A stretch of DNA of 64,000 nucleotides, from contig NZ_JBKBQG010000006.1 in assembly GCF_046292825.1 (NCBI RefSeq), positions 62,001-126,000 on the forward strand. Reading direction: 5' to 3'. This DNA comes from Salinarimonas sp046292825 (GTDB lineage Bacteria > Pseudomonadota > Alphaproteobacteria > Rhizobiales > Beijerinckiaceae). The notes under the pieces were generated by a model that had not been told where the DNA came from, did no database searches, and saw only the letters and a program-made list of their open reading frames with translations. Positions 51,253 to 59,459 of this stretch are shown in pieces. Both the position numbers and the translations under genes were made by a program. The stretch's first letter is position 1, and the number at the start of each line of letters is the position of its first letter.

Positions 51253-51810
51253 ATGCTCACCCGTCGCCGCGCCATCGCCCTCGTCATGGCCGCCCCGTTG
51301 CTCGCGGGCTGCGTCACGCCGCGCCCGCGCCTGCTCGAGGCGGAATTCGAGACGCAGTACCGCGTCGCGGCCGGCGACAGGCTGCGGATCATCGTGTTCG
51401 GGCAGGACGACCTCTCGAACCTCTACACGGTGGACGCGGTCGGAGCGATCGCGATGCCGCTCGTCGGCGCGATCCCCGTCGCGGGGGCGACGACGGCCGC
51501 GATCGAGGCGCGCGTCGCCGAGCGGCTGCGGGCGGGCTTCCTGCGCGATCCGCGCGTGGCGGTCGAGGTCGACACCTATCGCCCGTTCTTCATCATGGGC
51601 GAGGTGACGAATTCCGGCCAGTTTCCTTTCGTCAACGGCATGACCGCGCAGACCGCGGTGGCCATCGCCGGCGGCTTCACGCCGCGGGCGGAGCGGCGAT
51701 CGGTCGAGATTTCCCGCGTGACGAGTGACGCAATCGTAACGGAAACCGTGCCATTGACCTTTCCCGTTCGGCCCGGCGACACGATCGTGGTCAGGGAGCG
51801 TTGGCTCTGA
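51253..51810 (+). CDS. Polysaccharide export outer-membrane lipoprotein (Wza/OPX family, short)
   Basis: A 185-residue lipoprotein with a lipobox Leu17-Ala18-Gly19-Cys20 after a basic, hydrophobic signal. The polysaccharide-export domain begins YRVAAGDRLRIIVFGQDDLS and includes MPLVGAIPVAGATTAAIEAR. An SLBB domain follows: FFIMGEVTNSGQFPFVNGMT. It is about half the length of E. coli Wza and lacks the C-terminal membrane helix, as in short OPX proteins. The reading frame ends PGDTIVVRERWL, a normal end. It opens the exopolysaccharide locus; no tyrosine-kinase/copolymerase partner is in the window. Confidence 0.9.
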   Translation: MLTRRRAIALVMAAPLLAGCVTPRPRLLEAEFETQYRVAAGDRLRIIVFGQDDLSNLYTVDAVGAIAMPLVGAIPVAGATTAAIEARVAERLRAGFLRDPRVAVEVDTYRPFFIMGEVTNSGQFPFVNGMTAQTAVAIAGGFTPRAERRSVEISRVTSDAIVTETVPLTFPVRPGDTIVVRERWL

Positions 51811-51853
51811 GGAGACCGTGGTCTCGCCGCGCCGGAGGCCGGGGAGAGCGGAC

Positions 51854-53032
51854 ATGAACATTCACCGGACGATGCCGCGTCTGCGCATCCTCCACGTCTT
51901 CCGGGCACCGGTCGGCGGTCTGTTCCGCCACGTGCTCGATCTCGCCCGCGAGCAGGTCGCGCGCGGCTACGCGGTCGGCCTCGTCTGCGACGAGACGCAC
52001 GGGCATCCCGCGGGCGAGGCCGCGCTCGCCGCGCTCGCGCCGTCGCTCTCGCTCGGCCTCCACCGCGTCGCGATGCCGCGCGAGCCGGGGCTCGGCGACA
52101 TCGCCGCGATCCGCGCCCTCTCCCGCCTGCAGGCGCAGGCGCAGGCGCGGGTGCTGCACGGCCACGGGGCCAAGGGCGGCGCCTATGTGCGGCTTCTTCG
52201 GATCCCGTCCGGCTTCGGGCCCGTGGCGCGCGTCTACACGCCCCACGGCGGCAGCTTCCACGCCAATGCCGGCCGCCTCTCGAAGAACGTCTATATGGGG
52301 ATCGAGCGGATCCTCGCCCGGCGCACCGAGCTGTTCACCTTCGAGAGCGCCTATGTGGCGGACCGCTTCCGGCAGGAGATCCGCGGCTCGGAGGACCGCA
52401 TCCGCGTCGTCCACAACGGGGTCGCGGAGGCCGAGTTCGAGCCGATCGACACGAGCCGCGAAGCGTTCGACCTGTTCTATATCGGCGAGATGCGCGCCTT
52501 CAAAGGCGTCGACACGCTGCTGCACGCGGTGGCGCGCCTCGCCGCGCGCGGGCGCCGGCTGCGCGTCCTGTGCGTCGGCTCGGGGCCCGACGAGGCCGCC
52601 CTCGCGGGGGAGGCCGAGCGCCTCGGCATCGCCGATGCCGTCACCTTCGCGCCGCCCCGGCCGATCCGGGACGTGCTCGGCCGCGGTCGCGTGATGGTCG
52701 TGCCCTCGCGCGCGGAATCGCTGCCCTACGTGGTGCTCGAAGCCGCCGCGGCGCGCCAGCCGCTGATCGCGACGCGGGTCGGCGGCATTCCCGAGATCTA
52801 CGGCCCCCTCGCCGACGCGCTGATCCCGCCCGACGATCCCGAGCGGCTCGCCGACGCGATCCTCGCCAAGCTCGACGAGAGCGACGCGGCGCGCGCGCAC
52901 GCCGCGGAGGCGCTCGCGGCGCGCATCCGGGCGGGCTTTCGGCTGGAGACCATGGTCGATTCCGTGATCGCCGGCTACGCGCAGGCGCTCGGCCTCGCCG
53001 GGGAAGACGCGCTCGCGCCCGCCCGGCCTTAA
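51854..53032 (+). CDS. GT4-family glycosyltransferase
   Basis: A cytoplasmic GT-B glycosyltransferase of 392 residues. The N-terminal domain begins RILHVFRAPVGGLFRHVLDL; the C-terminal nucleotide-sugar domain has FDLFYIGEMRAFKGVDTLLH and the EX7E region PSRAESLPYVVLEAAAARQP with both Glu residues. It probably adds a sugar to the lipid-linked repeat unit started by the downstream priming transferase. Donor and acceptor are unknown. The start at 51854 follows GGGGAGAGCGGAC. Confidence 0.9.
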   Translation: MNIHRTMPRLRILHVFRAPVGGLFRHVLDLAREQVARGYAVGLVCDETHGHPAGEAALAALAPSLSLGLHRVAMPREPGLGDIAAIRALSRLQAQAQARVLHGHGAKGGAYVRLLRIPSGFGPVARVYTPHGGSFHANAGRLSKNVYMGIERILARRTELFTFESAYVADRFRQEIRGSEDRIRVVHNGVAEAEFEPIDTSREAFDLFYIGEMRAFKGVDTLLHAVARLAARGRRLRVLCVGSGPDEAALAGEAERLGIADAVTFAPPRPIRDVLGRGRVMVVPSRAESLPYVVLEAAAARQPLIATRVGGIPEIYGPLADALIPPDDPERLADAILAKLDESDAARAHAAEALAARIRAGFRLETMVDSVIAGYAQALGLAGEDALAPARP

Positions 53033-53091
53033 GCGAATTCGAAGCTGTTTCGACGAAGATCGAGATCAACGAACGAGCCGGACACGCCCTC

Positions 53092-54633
53092 ATGAGCCTG
53101 GTCAACATCCGCGATCTGATGAGCGCCGCCGCCAGCCTGACGGCCGAGGGGGCCGCGGCGCAACGCCCGCCGGAAGGGCGCGCGCGGGTCCCGATCGCCG
53201 AGAGCGCGGCGGCCGTCGTGCCCGACCGGAAATGGTCGCCCGTCGTCCTCGTCGGGATGGTGCGCGCGATCGAGGCGCTCCTCCTCCTCGCGACCGGGCT
53301 CGTCGCCCACCGGCTCTACCTCGCCGAGCCGCTGACCACCGATTACTGGCTCGCCCTCGTCGGCCTCTCCATCGCGGCGGCGATCGTGCTGCAGGGCCTC
53401 GGGACCTATTCAATCCACGCGTTCCGCGCCTATTTCCGCTTCATGACCAAGGTCGTCGGCGGCTGGAGCCTCGTCGTCCTCTGCGCGCTCGCGGCGGTCT
53501 TCCTCCTGAAGGCGGGGGACCATTTCTCGCGGGTCTGGCTCGTCTCCTGGTACGCCGCCGGCCTCGTCTCGCTCGCGGCGACGCGGCTCGTCCTGTGCGG
53601 GATCGTGACCGCGATGACGCGGGCCGGCCGCTTCGATCGCCGCACCGCGATCGTCGGCGGCGGCCCGGCCGCGGAGGCGATGATCAAGGCGCTCGACGCC
53701 CAGCCCGACAGCGGTATCCGCATCGTCGGCGTCTTCGACGACCGCTCGGACGATCGCTCCTCGGACGTCGTCGCCGGCTATCCGAAGCTAGGCCGCGTCG
53801 ACGATCTCGTCGACTATGCCCGCCGCACGCATCTCGACCTCGTCGTCTTCACCGTGCCGATCTCGGCCGAGGAGCGGCTCCTGCAGATGCTCTCGAAGCT
53901 CTGGGTCCTGCCGATCGACATCCGCCTCTCGGCGCAGGCGAGCAAGCTGCGGCTGCGCCCGCGCTCCTATTCCTATATCGGCTCGGTGCCCGTCCTCGAC
54001 GTGCTCGACCGCCCGATCCGCGACTGGGACGTCGTCGTCAAGTCGCTGTTCGACCGCGTCGTGGGCGCGCTCCTGCTCGTCCTCCTCTCGCCGTTCCTCG
54101 TCGCGACCGCGATCGCGGTGAAGCTCGATTCGCGCGGGCCGGTCTTCTTCAAGCAGAAGCGCTACGGCTTCAACAACGAGCTGATCGAGGTCTACAAGTT
54201 CCGCTCGATGTATACCGACATGGCGGACGTGAGCGCGTCGAAGCTCGTCACCAAGGACGACCCGCGCGTCACCCGCGTCGGCCGGATCATCCGCAAGACC
54301 TCGATCGACGAGCTGCCGCAGCTCTTCAACGTGGTCTTCTTCGGCAATCTCTCGCTCGTCGGCCCGCGCCCGCACGCGCTCCACGCCAAGGCGGCGGACC
54401 GGCTCTACGATCAGGTCGTCGACGGCTATTTCGCCCGCCACAAGGTCAAGCCCGGCATCACCGGCTGGGCGCAGATCAACGGCTGGCGCGGCGAGACGGA
54501 CACGCAGGAGAAGATCCAGCGCCGCGTCGAGCACGACCTCTATTATATCGAGCACTGGTCGGTGTTCTTCGACCTGCAGATCCTGGCGATGACGCCCGTC
54601 GCGCTCCTCACCGACCGCGAGAACGCCTATTGA
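53092..54633 (+). CDS. Polyprenyl-phosphate sugar-phosphate transferase (PHPT, WcaJ/ExoY-type)
   Basis: Starts repeat-unit synthesis by moving a sugar-1-phosphate to undecaprenyl phosphate at the inner membrane. The 513 residues comprise four N-terminal hydrophobic helices, a CoA-binding-like domain with GGGPAAEAMIKAL, a fifth hydrophobic segment (VVGALLLVLLSPFLVATAIA) and the catalytic domain. The latter shows PVFFKQKRYGFNNELIEVYK, FRSMYTDMADV, RKTSIDELPQLFNV and LSLVGPRPHAL, matching WcaJ-type undecaprenyl-phosphate glucose-1-phosphate transferases. The start at 53092 leaves about 50 polar residues before the first helix; the exact start is uncertain. Confidence 0.92.
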   Translation: MSLVNIRDLMSAAASLTAEGAAAQRPPEGRARVPIAESAAAVVPDRKWSPVVLVGMVRAIEALLLLATGLVAHRLYLAEPLTTDYWLALVGLSIAAAIVLQGLGTYSIHAFRAYFRFMTKVVGGWSLVVLCALAAVFLLKAGDHFSRVWLVSWYAAGLVSLAATRLVLCGIVTAMTRAGRFDRRTAIVGGGPAAEAMIKALDAQPDSGIRIVGVFDDRSDDRSSDVVAGYPKLGRVDDLVDYARRTHLDLVVFTVPISAEERLLQMLSKLWVLPIDIRLSAQASKLRLRPRSYSYIGSVPVLDVLDRPIRDWDVVVKSLFDRVVGALLLVLLSPFLVATAIAVKLDSRGPVFFKQKRYGFNNELIEVYKFRSMYTDMADVSASKLVTKDDPRVTRVGRIIRKTSIDELPQLFNVVFFGNLSLVGPRPHALHAKAADRLYDQVVDGYFARHKVKPGITGWAQINGWRGETDTQEKIQRRVEHDLYYIEHWSVFFDLQILAMTPVALLTDRENAY

Positions 54634-55865
54634 GCACCAAGGCGGCTTCCCTCGACGCGATCCCGCGCCCGCGCGCCTTCTCGCCGCGCGTCGAGAATGC
54701 CTGTTTGTGGCTCCTCGGGGCGGGCGGGGGCGTCGTCCTGATCGAGCCCTCCCCCTACGAGCTGTTGTTCTTCGTCTGCGTCCTGGTGCTCGGCGTCGGC
54801 GGGCTCGCGCTGCATCGCTCGAGCCTGCCGATGGCGATCCTGCTCGCGATCTTCAATCTCGGCGGCGTGATCGCGCTCGTGCCGTTCCTCCACGTCACCG
54901 ACAGCGTGATGTTCATCGCGATCTCCATCTACCTGATGGTGACGAGCATCTTCTTCGCGATGATCCTGCTCGAGCGCGGCTCCGAGCGCTTCGACGCGCT
55001 CGGCCGCGGCCTGATCGTCGGCGCGGCGATCGCCTCCTTCGCCGGCATCCTCGGCTATTTCGACGTCGGGGGACTTGCCGCGATCTTCACGCTGCACGAC
55101 CGTGCGTCGGGGACCTTCAAGGATCCGAACGTGCTCGGCACCTTCGTCATCCTCCCCGTCCTCCTCCTCGCGCAAAGGATCCTGTTCCGCCGCGGGCGCG
55201 TCCTCGTCGATCTCGCGCTCCTCGGCCTGATCCTGTTCGGCGGGGTGTTCCTCTCCTTCTCGCGCGGCGCCTGGGGGCACACGGCGGGCTCGCTCCTGAT
55301 GATGGCGATGCTCACCTTCGTGCTCGGCTCGGACGCGCGGCTGCGGACGCGCATGGTGCTCCTCGGCCTCCTCGTGCCCTTCCTCGCGGTGGGCGCGCTC
55401 CTCACCGCGATCTCGGTCGAGCCGATCCGCGAGATGCTGGAGCAGCGCGCGAACCTCGTCCAGGAATACGATGCCGGCCCGACGGGGCGCTTCGGCAACC
55501 AGGCGCGGGCCCTGCCGATGCTCGTCGGCCTGCCGAACGGTTTCGGACCGCTGCAATTCCGCAGCCACTTTCCGGAAGAGCCGCACAACGTCTACATGAA
55601 TGCCTTCGCGTCCTACGGCTGGCTGGGCGGCATCAGCTATCTGGGGCTCACGCTCGCGACGATCGCCGTGGGCTTCGCGACGGTGGCGCGACGATTCTCG
55701 CTGCAGCCGGTGGCGATCGCGGTGTGGTCGACATTGTTCGTGCAGATGCTGCTCGGCTTCATCATCGATACCGACCATTGGCGGCACTATTATCTGCTGC
55801 TCGGCCTGATCTGGGGCCTGTTCGCGCTCTCGCGCCTGGAGGCGCTGCGGAGCCGGGGCTCTTGA
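54630..55865 (+). CDS. O-antigen ligase / polymerase family membrane protein
   Basis: A polytopic inner-membrane protein of 411 residues with 10-11 hydrophobic segments. The Wzy/WaaL-type region has FKDPNVLGTFVILPVLLLAQ, then LFGGVFLSFSRGAWGHTAGS, where the SRGAW motif is typical of the ligase/polymerase family. The periplasmic loop has FGPLQFRSHFPEEPHNVYMN with the conserved His. It likely polymerises the exopolysaccharide repeat unit. The start is a TTG at 54630 overlapping the preceding stop (TTGA); the first in-frame ATG comes only at the third hydrophobic segment, so TTG is favoured. Confidence 0.87.
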   Translation: MSTKAASLDAIPRPRAFSPRVENACLWLLGAGGGVVLIEPSPYELLFFVCVLVLGVGGLALHRSSLPMAILLAIFNLGGVIALVPFLHVTDSVMFIAISIYLMVTSIFFAMILLERGSERFDALGRGLIVGAAIASFAGILGYFDVGGLAAIFTLHDRASGTFKDPNVLGTFVILPVLLLAQRILFRRGRVLVDLALLGLILFGGVFLSFSRGAWGHTAGSLLMMAMLTFVLGSDARLRTRMVLLGLLVPFLAVGALLTAISVEPIREMLEQRANLVQEYDAGPTGRFGNQARALPMLVGLPNGFGPLQFRSHFPEEPHNVYMNAFASYGWLGGISYLGLTLATIAVGFATVARRFSLQPVAIAVWSTLFVQMLLGFIIDTDHWRHYYLLLGLIWGLFALSRLEALRSRGS

Positions 55866-55984
55866 ACCTGTCGCGGGCTCGGCATGTGCTGTGCGCTGGG
55901 ACCGGCGTCAATCGTGTAGGTCCCGGGTCCGCTTCACGGCACGGGATGACAGCGGTGGGAGACCACCCACACAACCAGAACAAG

Positions 55985-56014
55985 AAAAAACCCGCCGAGA
56001 CGAAGCTCGGCGGG
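55985..56014 (-). terminator. Rho-independent terminator on the minus strand
   Basis: Arms CCCGCCGAG/CTCGGCGGG (55991-55999 with 56006-56014) with a 6-base loop run into six T on the minus strand. It lies 130 bases past the moeA stop and about 35 bases past the predicted start of a small RNA, which it would end. Confidence 0.85.
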
Positions 56015-56048
56015 TCAGTTGCTCTCGATGTACGCCCCCACAGGCGCA
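55985..56048 (-). ncRNA. Candidate small RNA upstream of a terminator
   Basis: On the minus strand TTGCAC (56083-56078), a 17-base spacer and TAACTT (56060-56055) resemble a sigma-70 promoter. Transcription from about 56048 to the terminator would make an RNA of about 64 bases. The overlapping 22-codon frame contains TTA, TCT and GGT codons rarely used here, so it is probably not coding. The -10 is a partial match, and the terminator could simply belong to moeA. No known sRNA family was recognised. Confidence 0.33.
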
Positions 56049-56145
56049 TAACCTAAGTTAGAGACGTGAATGGGGTTGTGCAAGCCGAAAATTCTCCTGA
56101 ACCCCCCTATCCACGGAATAAAATGTCCTGTGGCCGCCCTGCCAC

Positions 56146-57402
56146 TCAGCGGCACAGGATCGCGTGGTCGAGGAAAGTCACGGGATCGCCCTCCGCGATG
56201 CGGGTGACGTCCTCGGGGAGTTCGACGAGGCCGTCGGTCTGCGTCAACGACGTGATGATCCCGGCGCCCTCGCGCGGGTGCTTGCGGGCGATCGCCGCGC
56301 CGTCCGCCCCGAGAGCGAGCGCGCAGCGGACGAATTCCCGCCGGCCTTCCTTCTTCCTGTAGGCGAAGCCGGCGCGCACCGGCACGCCCTGCGGCCGCCG
56401 CCAGGTCTCGCCGGAGAGGCGCGCGATCAGCGCGCGGGCGATGATCGTGAAGGTCACGTAGACGGCCGCCGGATTGCCGGGCAGGCCGATGAAGGCGCGG
56501 CCCTTCACCACGCCGAGCGCGACCGGCCGCCCCGGCTTGATGCCGACCCGCCAGAAGGTGAGCGCGCCCGCCTCCTCGACCGCCGCCTTGACGTGGTCCT
56601 CCTCCCCCGTCGAGACGCCCCCCGACGTGATCAGCACGTCGACCCGCTCGGCCGCGGCGGCGAGCGCGCGCGCGACGTCGGCGCGCCGATCGGGGAGGAT
56701 GCCGAGATCGACGACGGCGCAGCCGAGCCGGCGCAGGAGCGCGCCGAGCATGAACCGGTTCGCGTCGTAGAGCTGCGCGGGCGCGAGCGTGCCCCCCGGC
56801 GCCACGAGCTCGTCGCCGGTCGAGAACACGCCGACGACGAGAGGCGCGCGGACATCGACCCGCTCGATCCCGAGCCCCGCGAGGAGCGCGACGTCGCGCG
56901 GGCTCAGCCGCTGGCCGGCGGGCAGGGCGAGCGCGCCGCGGGCGATGTCCTCGCCGGCCTCCCGCGCGTTGGCGCCGGCCTTCAGCCCCGCCGGCAGGAC
57001 GACCGCCTCGCCCTCTCGGCGCGCGTCCTCCTGCATGTAGACCGTGTCGAACCCCTCCGGCATCGCAGCGCCCGTGAAGATGCGCAACGCCACGCGTGCC
57101 CCCTCCCCGCCCCCGGGCGCGGCGCCGGCGGGAAGCCGGCCGGCGACGGGCAGGCGCGTCGGCCCCGCCGCGTCGAGATCGGCATGGCGCACGGCATAGC
57201 CGTCGACGGCGGAGTTGAAGAAGGGCGGCAGCGGGATCGGGGCGTGCACCGGGTCGGCGAGGATGCGCCCGTCGGCCTCGACGAGCGGCACGCTCTGCGC
57301 GCCCACGACCGGGGCGAGGCGCTCCTCGACGAGCGCGAGCGCCTCGTCCACCCGCATGAGGGCGCCGCCGAAGGCGAAGCAATCGTTCGAGAGCTGGGCC
57401 AT
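56146..57402 (-). CDS. moeA: Molybdopterin molybdenumtransferase
   Basis: Inserts molybdate into adenylated molybdopterin during molybdenum cofactor synthesis in the cytoplasm. The 418-residue length is normal. Characteristic segments are RILADPVHAPIPLPPFFNSA then VDGYAVR near the N-terminus, LRIFTGAAMPEGFDTVYMQE, VGVFSTGDELV, YDANRFMLGALLRRLGC, and LITSGGVSTGEEDHVKAAVE with GRPVALGVVKG and GLPGNPAAVYVTF. All domains of MoeA (I-IV) are represented. It lies 15 bases downstream of mobB, forming a cofactor operon. Confidence 0.96.
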   Translation of the reverse strand: MAQLSNDCFAFGGALMRVDEALALVEERLAPVVGAQSVPLVEADGRILADPVHAPIPLPPFFNSAVDGYAVRHADLDAAGPTRLPVAGRLPAGAAPGGGEGARVALRIFTGAAMPEGFDTVYMQEDARREGEAVVLPAGLKAGANAREAGEDIARGALALPAGQRLSPRDVALLAGLGIERVDVRAPLVVGVFSTGDELVAPGGTLAPAQLYDANRFMLGALLRRLGCAVVDLGILPDRRADVARALAAAAERVDVLITSGGVSTGEEDHVKAAVEEAGALTFWRVGIKPGRPVALGVVKGRAFIGLPGNPAAVYVTFTIIARALIARLSGETWRRPQGVPVRAGFAYRKKEGRREFVRCALALGADGAAIARKHPREGAGIITSLTQTDGLVELPEDVTRIAEGDPVTFLDHAILCR

Positions 57403-57417
57403 CGGATCGCGTCTCCC

Positions 57418-57984
57418 TCAGGCGGTCGCGCGCGCCGACAGGCGGGCGGGGACGGGGCTCCGCGCGAGGAGCGCGAGGAGCGCGTCGCGCGCCATCGCCT
57501 CGCGCAGCGCGATCTCCGCGATCGCCTCCACGTCGTCGAGCGCCACGACCGGCACGCCCGCGCCCGGCACCGGCACGTCGCTCGCGATCGCCCGCACGTT
57601 GGGCGCGCGGTCGTGGAGATGCGGCTTGCCGTTCGCCTCGCGATGGATCGCGATCTTGGGGTGCGGATAGGCCTTGAAGCCTTCGACGATCACGAGATCG
57701 ACCGGCGAGAGCCGCTCGAGAAGCGCGCCGAGCGGCGGCTCCTCGGCGCCCTCCGGGATCTCGTGGACGAGGGCGAAGCGGCGCGCGGAGGCGATCAGCA
57801 CCTCGCGGGCCCCCGCCTCGCGATGGGCATGGCTGTCCTTGCCGGGCTGGTCGATGTCGAAGGCGTGGTGGGCGTGCTTGAGGGTCGAGACGGACAGCCC
57901 GCGCGCGCCGAGCGCCGGGATCAGCTTCCTCAAAAGGGTGGTCTTGCCGGCGCCGCTCCAGCCGGCGAGCCCGATCACGCGCAT
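57418..57984 (-). CDS. mobB: Molybdopterin-guanine dinucleotide biosynthesis protein MobB
   Basis: A GTP-binding accessory protein for guanylylation of the molybdenum cofactor. The 188 residues have the P-loop GLAGWSGAGKTTLLRKLIPA at the N-terminus, KHAHHAFDIDQPGKDSHAHR (the MobB KHxHH motif), and a Walker-B-like DLVIVEGFKAYPHPKIAIHR. The start at 57984 puts the P-loop at residues 6-14, as in relatives. MobA itself is not in the window. Confidence 0.94.
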   Translation of the reverse strand: MRVIGLAGWSGAGKTTLLRKLIPALGARGLSVSTLKHAHHAFDIDQPGKDSHAHREAGAREVLIASARRFALVHEIPEGAEEPPLGALLERLSPVDLVIVEGFKAYPHPKIAIHREANGKPHLHDRAPNVRAIASDVPVPGAGVPVVALDDVEAIAEIALREAMARDALLALLARSPVPARLSARATA

Positions 57985-58547
57985 GGCACGACACTCCGGG
58001 AACGAGACGGCCCCTTTGTGTCAGGGCGCGCCCGCGAGGTGAAGCGTTTTCTCGCGCGCCGCCTTTGGCGCTCGAGCCGCGGGCGGAATGAAGGCTTGAC
58101 ATCCGTGGCAGAAAGGGCCAAGTCGGTTGTGCCGGGCGCGTCGTGCGCATCTCGGTCCTTTTTTCCGCGAACCCGAAGACGAAACCGATGGACGGCTACT
58201 CTAGTAGCGCCTCGACCAGCGCCCTCGCGCGCGGTCGGGCGTCCCGAAACGACGGTATCGGCTGAAGGCTCGATCGGCCGCGGGCCCCTCCGACGGGGGT
58301 GGCCCGCTCCGATCGGGTCGACCCGATCGGAGACGAGCCCATGAGAGCGACGCTCGCCACTCCCCGCCATGCGCTCCCGCCCGCCGAATGTCGGCGGCGC
58401 GCCTTCGCACGTGCGCTCACCGCGCTCGCGGCCTGCCTGCGCCGCGCCCGCGACGCCCGCCCTCCCAGTCGAAGCCGAGCCTGATCCGGCGCCCGATCCG
58501 GGCGCGCGCCACGCTCCTGATTCTTCGCCTGACCCTGGGAGGCGGCC
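57985..58547. other. Intergenic region between mobB and the SLOG operon
   Basis: No convincing gene: open frames are Arg/Ala/Pro-rich and short. A TTGACA at 58096-58101 on the plus strand lacks a good -10. A perfect 26-bp palindrome lies at 58307-58332. The region up to 58547 contains the Shine-Dalgarno GGGAGG of the SLOG gene. Confidence 0.5.
58307..58332. repeat. Perfect 26-bp palindrome
   Basis: The half CTCCGATCGGGTC is followed directly by its reverse complement. It lies about 215 bases upstream of the SLOG gene, beside GGGCCCCTCCGACGGGGGTG. It could be an operator or part of another dispersed element; no other copy was seen in the window. Confidence 0.7.
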
Positions 58548-58988
58548 ATGCGGCTCCTCGTCTGTGCCGGACGGCACTTTCACGACGCGCGTCTCGTCGA
58601 GAGCGAGCTCTCGCGCCTGCACGCGCACCATGCCCTCACCGTCGTCGTCCACGGCGGCCACACCACGCTCGGCCCCGCCATCGAGGCGTGGGCGCGCGCC
58701 AATCTCGTCCACGCGATCCGCTATCCGGCCAATTGGCAGCATCTCGGCAAGCGCGCCGAGGGCGTGCGCAACGCCTTCATGCTCGACGACAGCCGGCCCG
58801 ATCGCGTGCTCGCTCTCCCCGGCGGTCGCCACACCCACGATCTCGTCGCCCGCGCGCAGGCGCGCGGCATCGACGTGATCCGCGCGGGCGATGCGCGCGG
58901 GATCGTCGAGGACGACGAGGAGCGCGACGGAGGCCCGACCCGCGCGCGCCCCCGCCCCGCGCTCGACGAGCACGCCGCCCTCCACTGA
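58548..58988 (+). CDS. SLOG-superfamily protein (YspA / DUF2493-like)
   Basis: A 146-residue Rossmann-type protein. The opening MRLLVCAGRHFHD corresponds to the DUF2493 VTGGRxYxD motif. The second motif VVHGGHTTLGPAIEAWAR corresponds to HGGARGAD-type loops but with HTTLG in place of RGAD. GVRNAFMLDD and RVLALPGGRHTHDLVARAQA supply the RN and PGG-T-like motifs that bind phosphate or sugar of a nucleotide. SLOG proteins sense or process nucleotide-derived ligands. The start at 58548 follows GGGAGGCGGCC. A HisE-like gene starts 13 bases after the stop. Confidence 0.82.
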   Translation: MRLLVCAGRHFHDARLVESELSRLHAHHALTVVVHGGHTTLGPAIEAWARANLVHAIRYPANWQHLGKRAEGVRNAFMLDDSRPDRVLALPGGRHTHDLVARAQARGIDVIRAGDARGIVEDDEERDGGPTRARPRPALDEHAALH

Positions 58989-59000
58989 CCCGGTGACGCC

Positions 59001-59459
59001 ATGAACCTTCACGTCGCGCTCCGCCCGGAGCGGCGAACCCGCGCGCGTGCGCGCCTTCGCCGTGCCTGCGCCGCCGATCGGGCGGCTCCTGCTTCGGGCC
59101 AGATCGAGCGCCTCCACGCGGCCCTCGCCGGTCCCGATCTGCCGCCGCGCACGCGCGCGCTCCTCGCGAGCGGGCGCGCGAAGAAGCTGCGCAAGCTCGT
59201 CGAGGAGGCGACCGAGGTCGCGCTCGACGCGCAGCGCGGCGACCGCGGCGGCGTGGTCCGCGAGAGCGCGGACCTCCTCTACCACCTCGCCGTCGTCTGG
59301 CACGACGCCGGGATCGATCCCCACGAGGTCTGGACCGAGATGGCGCGACGCGCCTGGCGGCTCGGCCTCGCCGAAAAGCTCCCCAAAGCCCCGAAAGGCG
59401 TGCGTCGATCCGCGGCGCTCGCGACCGATCCTCACCTCGCCCCAGGAGACCTGCCATGA
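59001..59459 (+). CDS. HisE-like phosphoribosyl-ATP pyrophosphohydrolase family (MazG superfamily) protein
   Basis: The 152-residue protein has a four-helix MazG/HisE core (about residues 34-120): RAKKLRKLVEEATEVALDA with Glu68, Glu69 and Glu72 and RESADLLYHLAVVWHDAGID with Glu88 and Asp91, the EExxE...ExxD magnesium site. The first 33 residues are Arg/Ala-rich and unlike HisE. It is not with other his genes; instead it is packed between SLOG and mgtE genes, overlapping mgtE by ATGA. A nucleotide pyrophosphohydrolase other than the histidine-pathway step is likely, but that is inferred from context. Confidence 0.83.
   Translation: MNLHVALRPERRTRARARLRRACAADRAAPASGQIERLHAALAGPDLPPRTRALLASGRAKKLRKLVEEATEVALDAQRGDRGGVVRESADLLYHLAVVWHDAGIDPHEVWTEMARRAWRLGLAEKLPKAPKGVRRSAALATDPHLAPGDLP

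Larger units (their letters stand above)
55866..56145. other. Intergenic region between exopolysaccharide locus and moeA
   Basis: The left part has a short imperfect palindrome, GGTCCCGGGTCC with GGCACGGGATGACAG (about 55,918-55,952), resembling half of a dispersed repeat. The middle holds a terminator and a candidate small RNA on the minus strand. The segment 56,015-56,105 is less GC-rich than its surroundings. No gene is claimed. Confidence 0.5.

Noticed and set aside
56015..56083. A 22-codon frame (TTG start) ending at the terminator beside moeA
   Set aside because: It uses TTA, TCT and GGT codons that are rare in neighbouring genes, and its proposed start overlaps a promoter-like -35; a small RNA or simple 3' region is more plausible.
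58299..58484. A 61-residue frame upstream of the SLOG gene
   Set aside because: It starts within a few bases of the 26-bp palindrome, has no Shine-Dalgarno and an Arg/Ala/Pro composition without family features.
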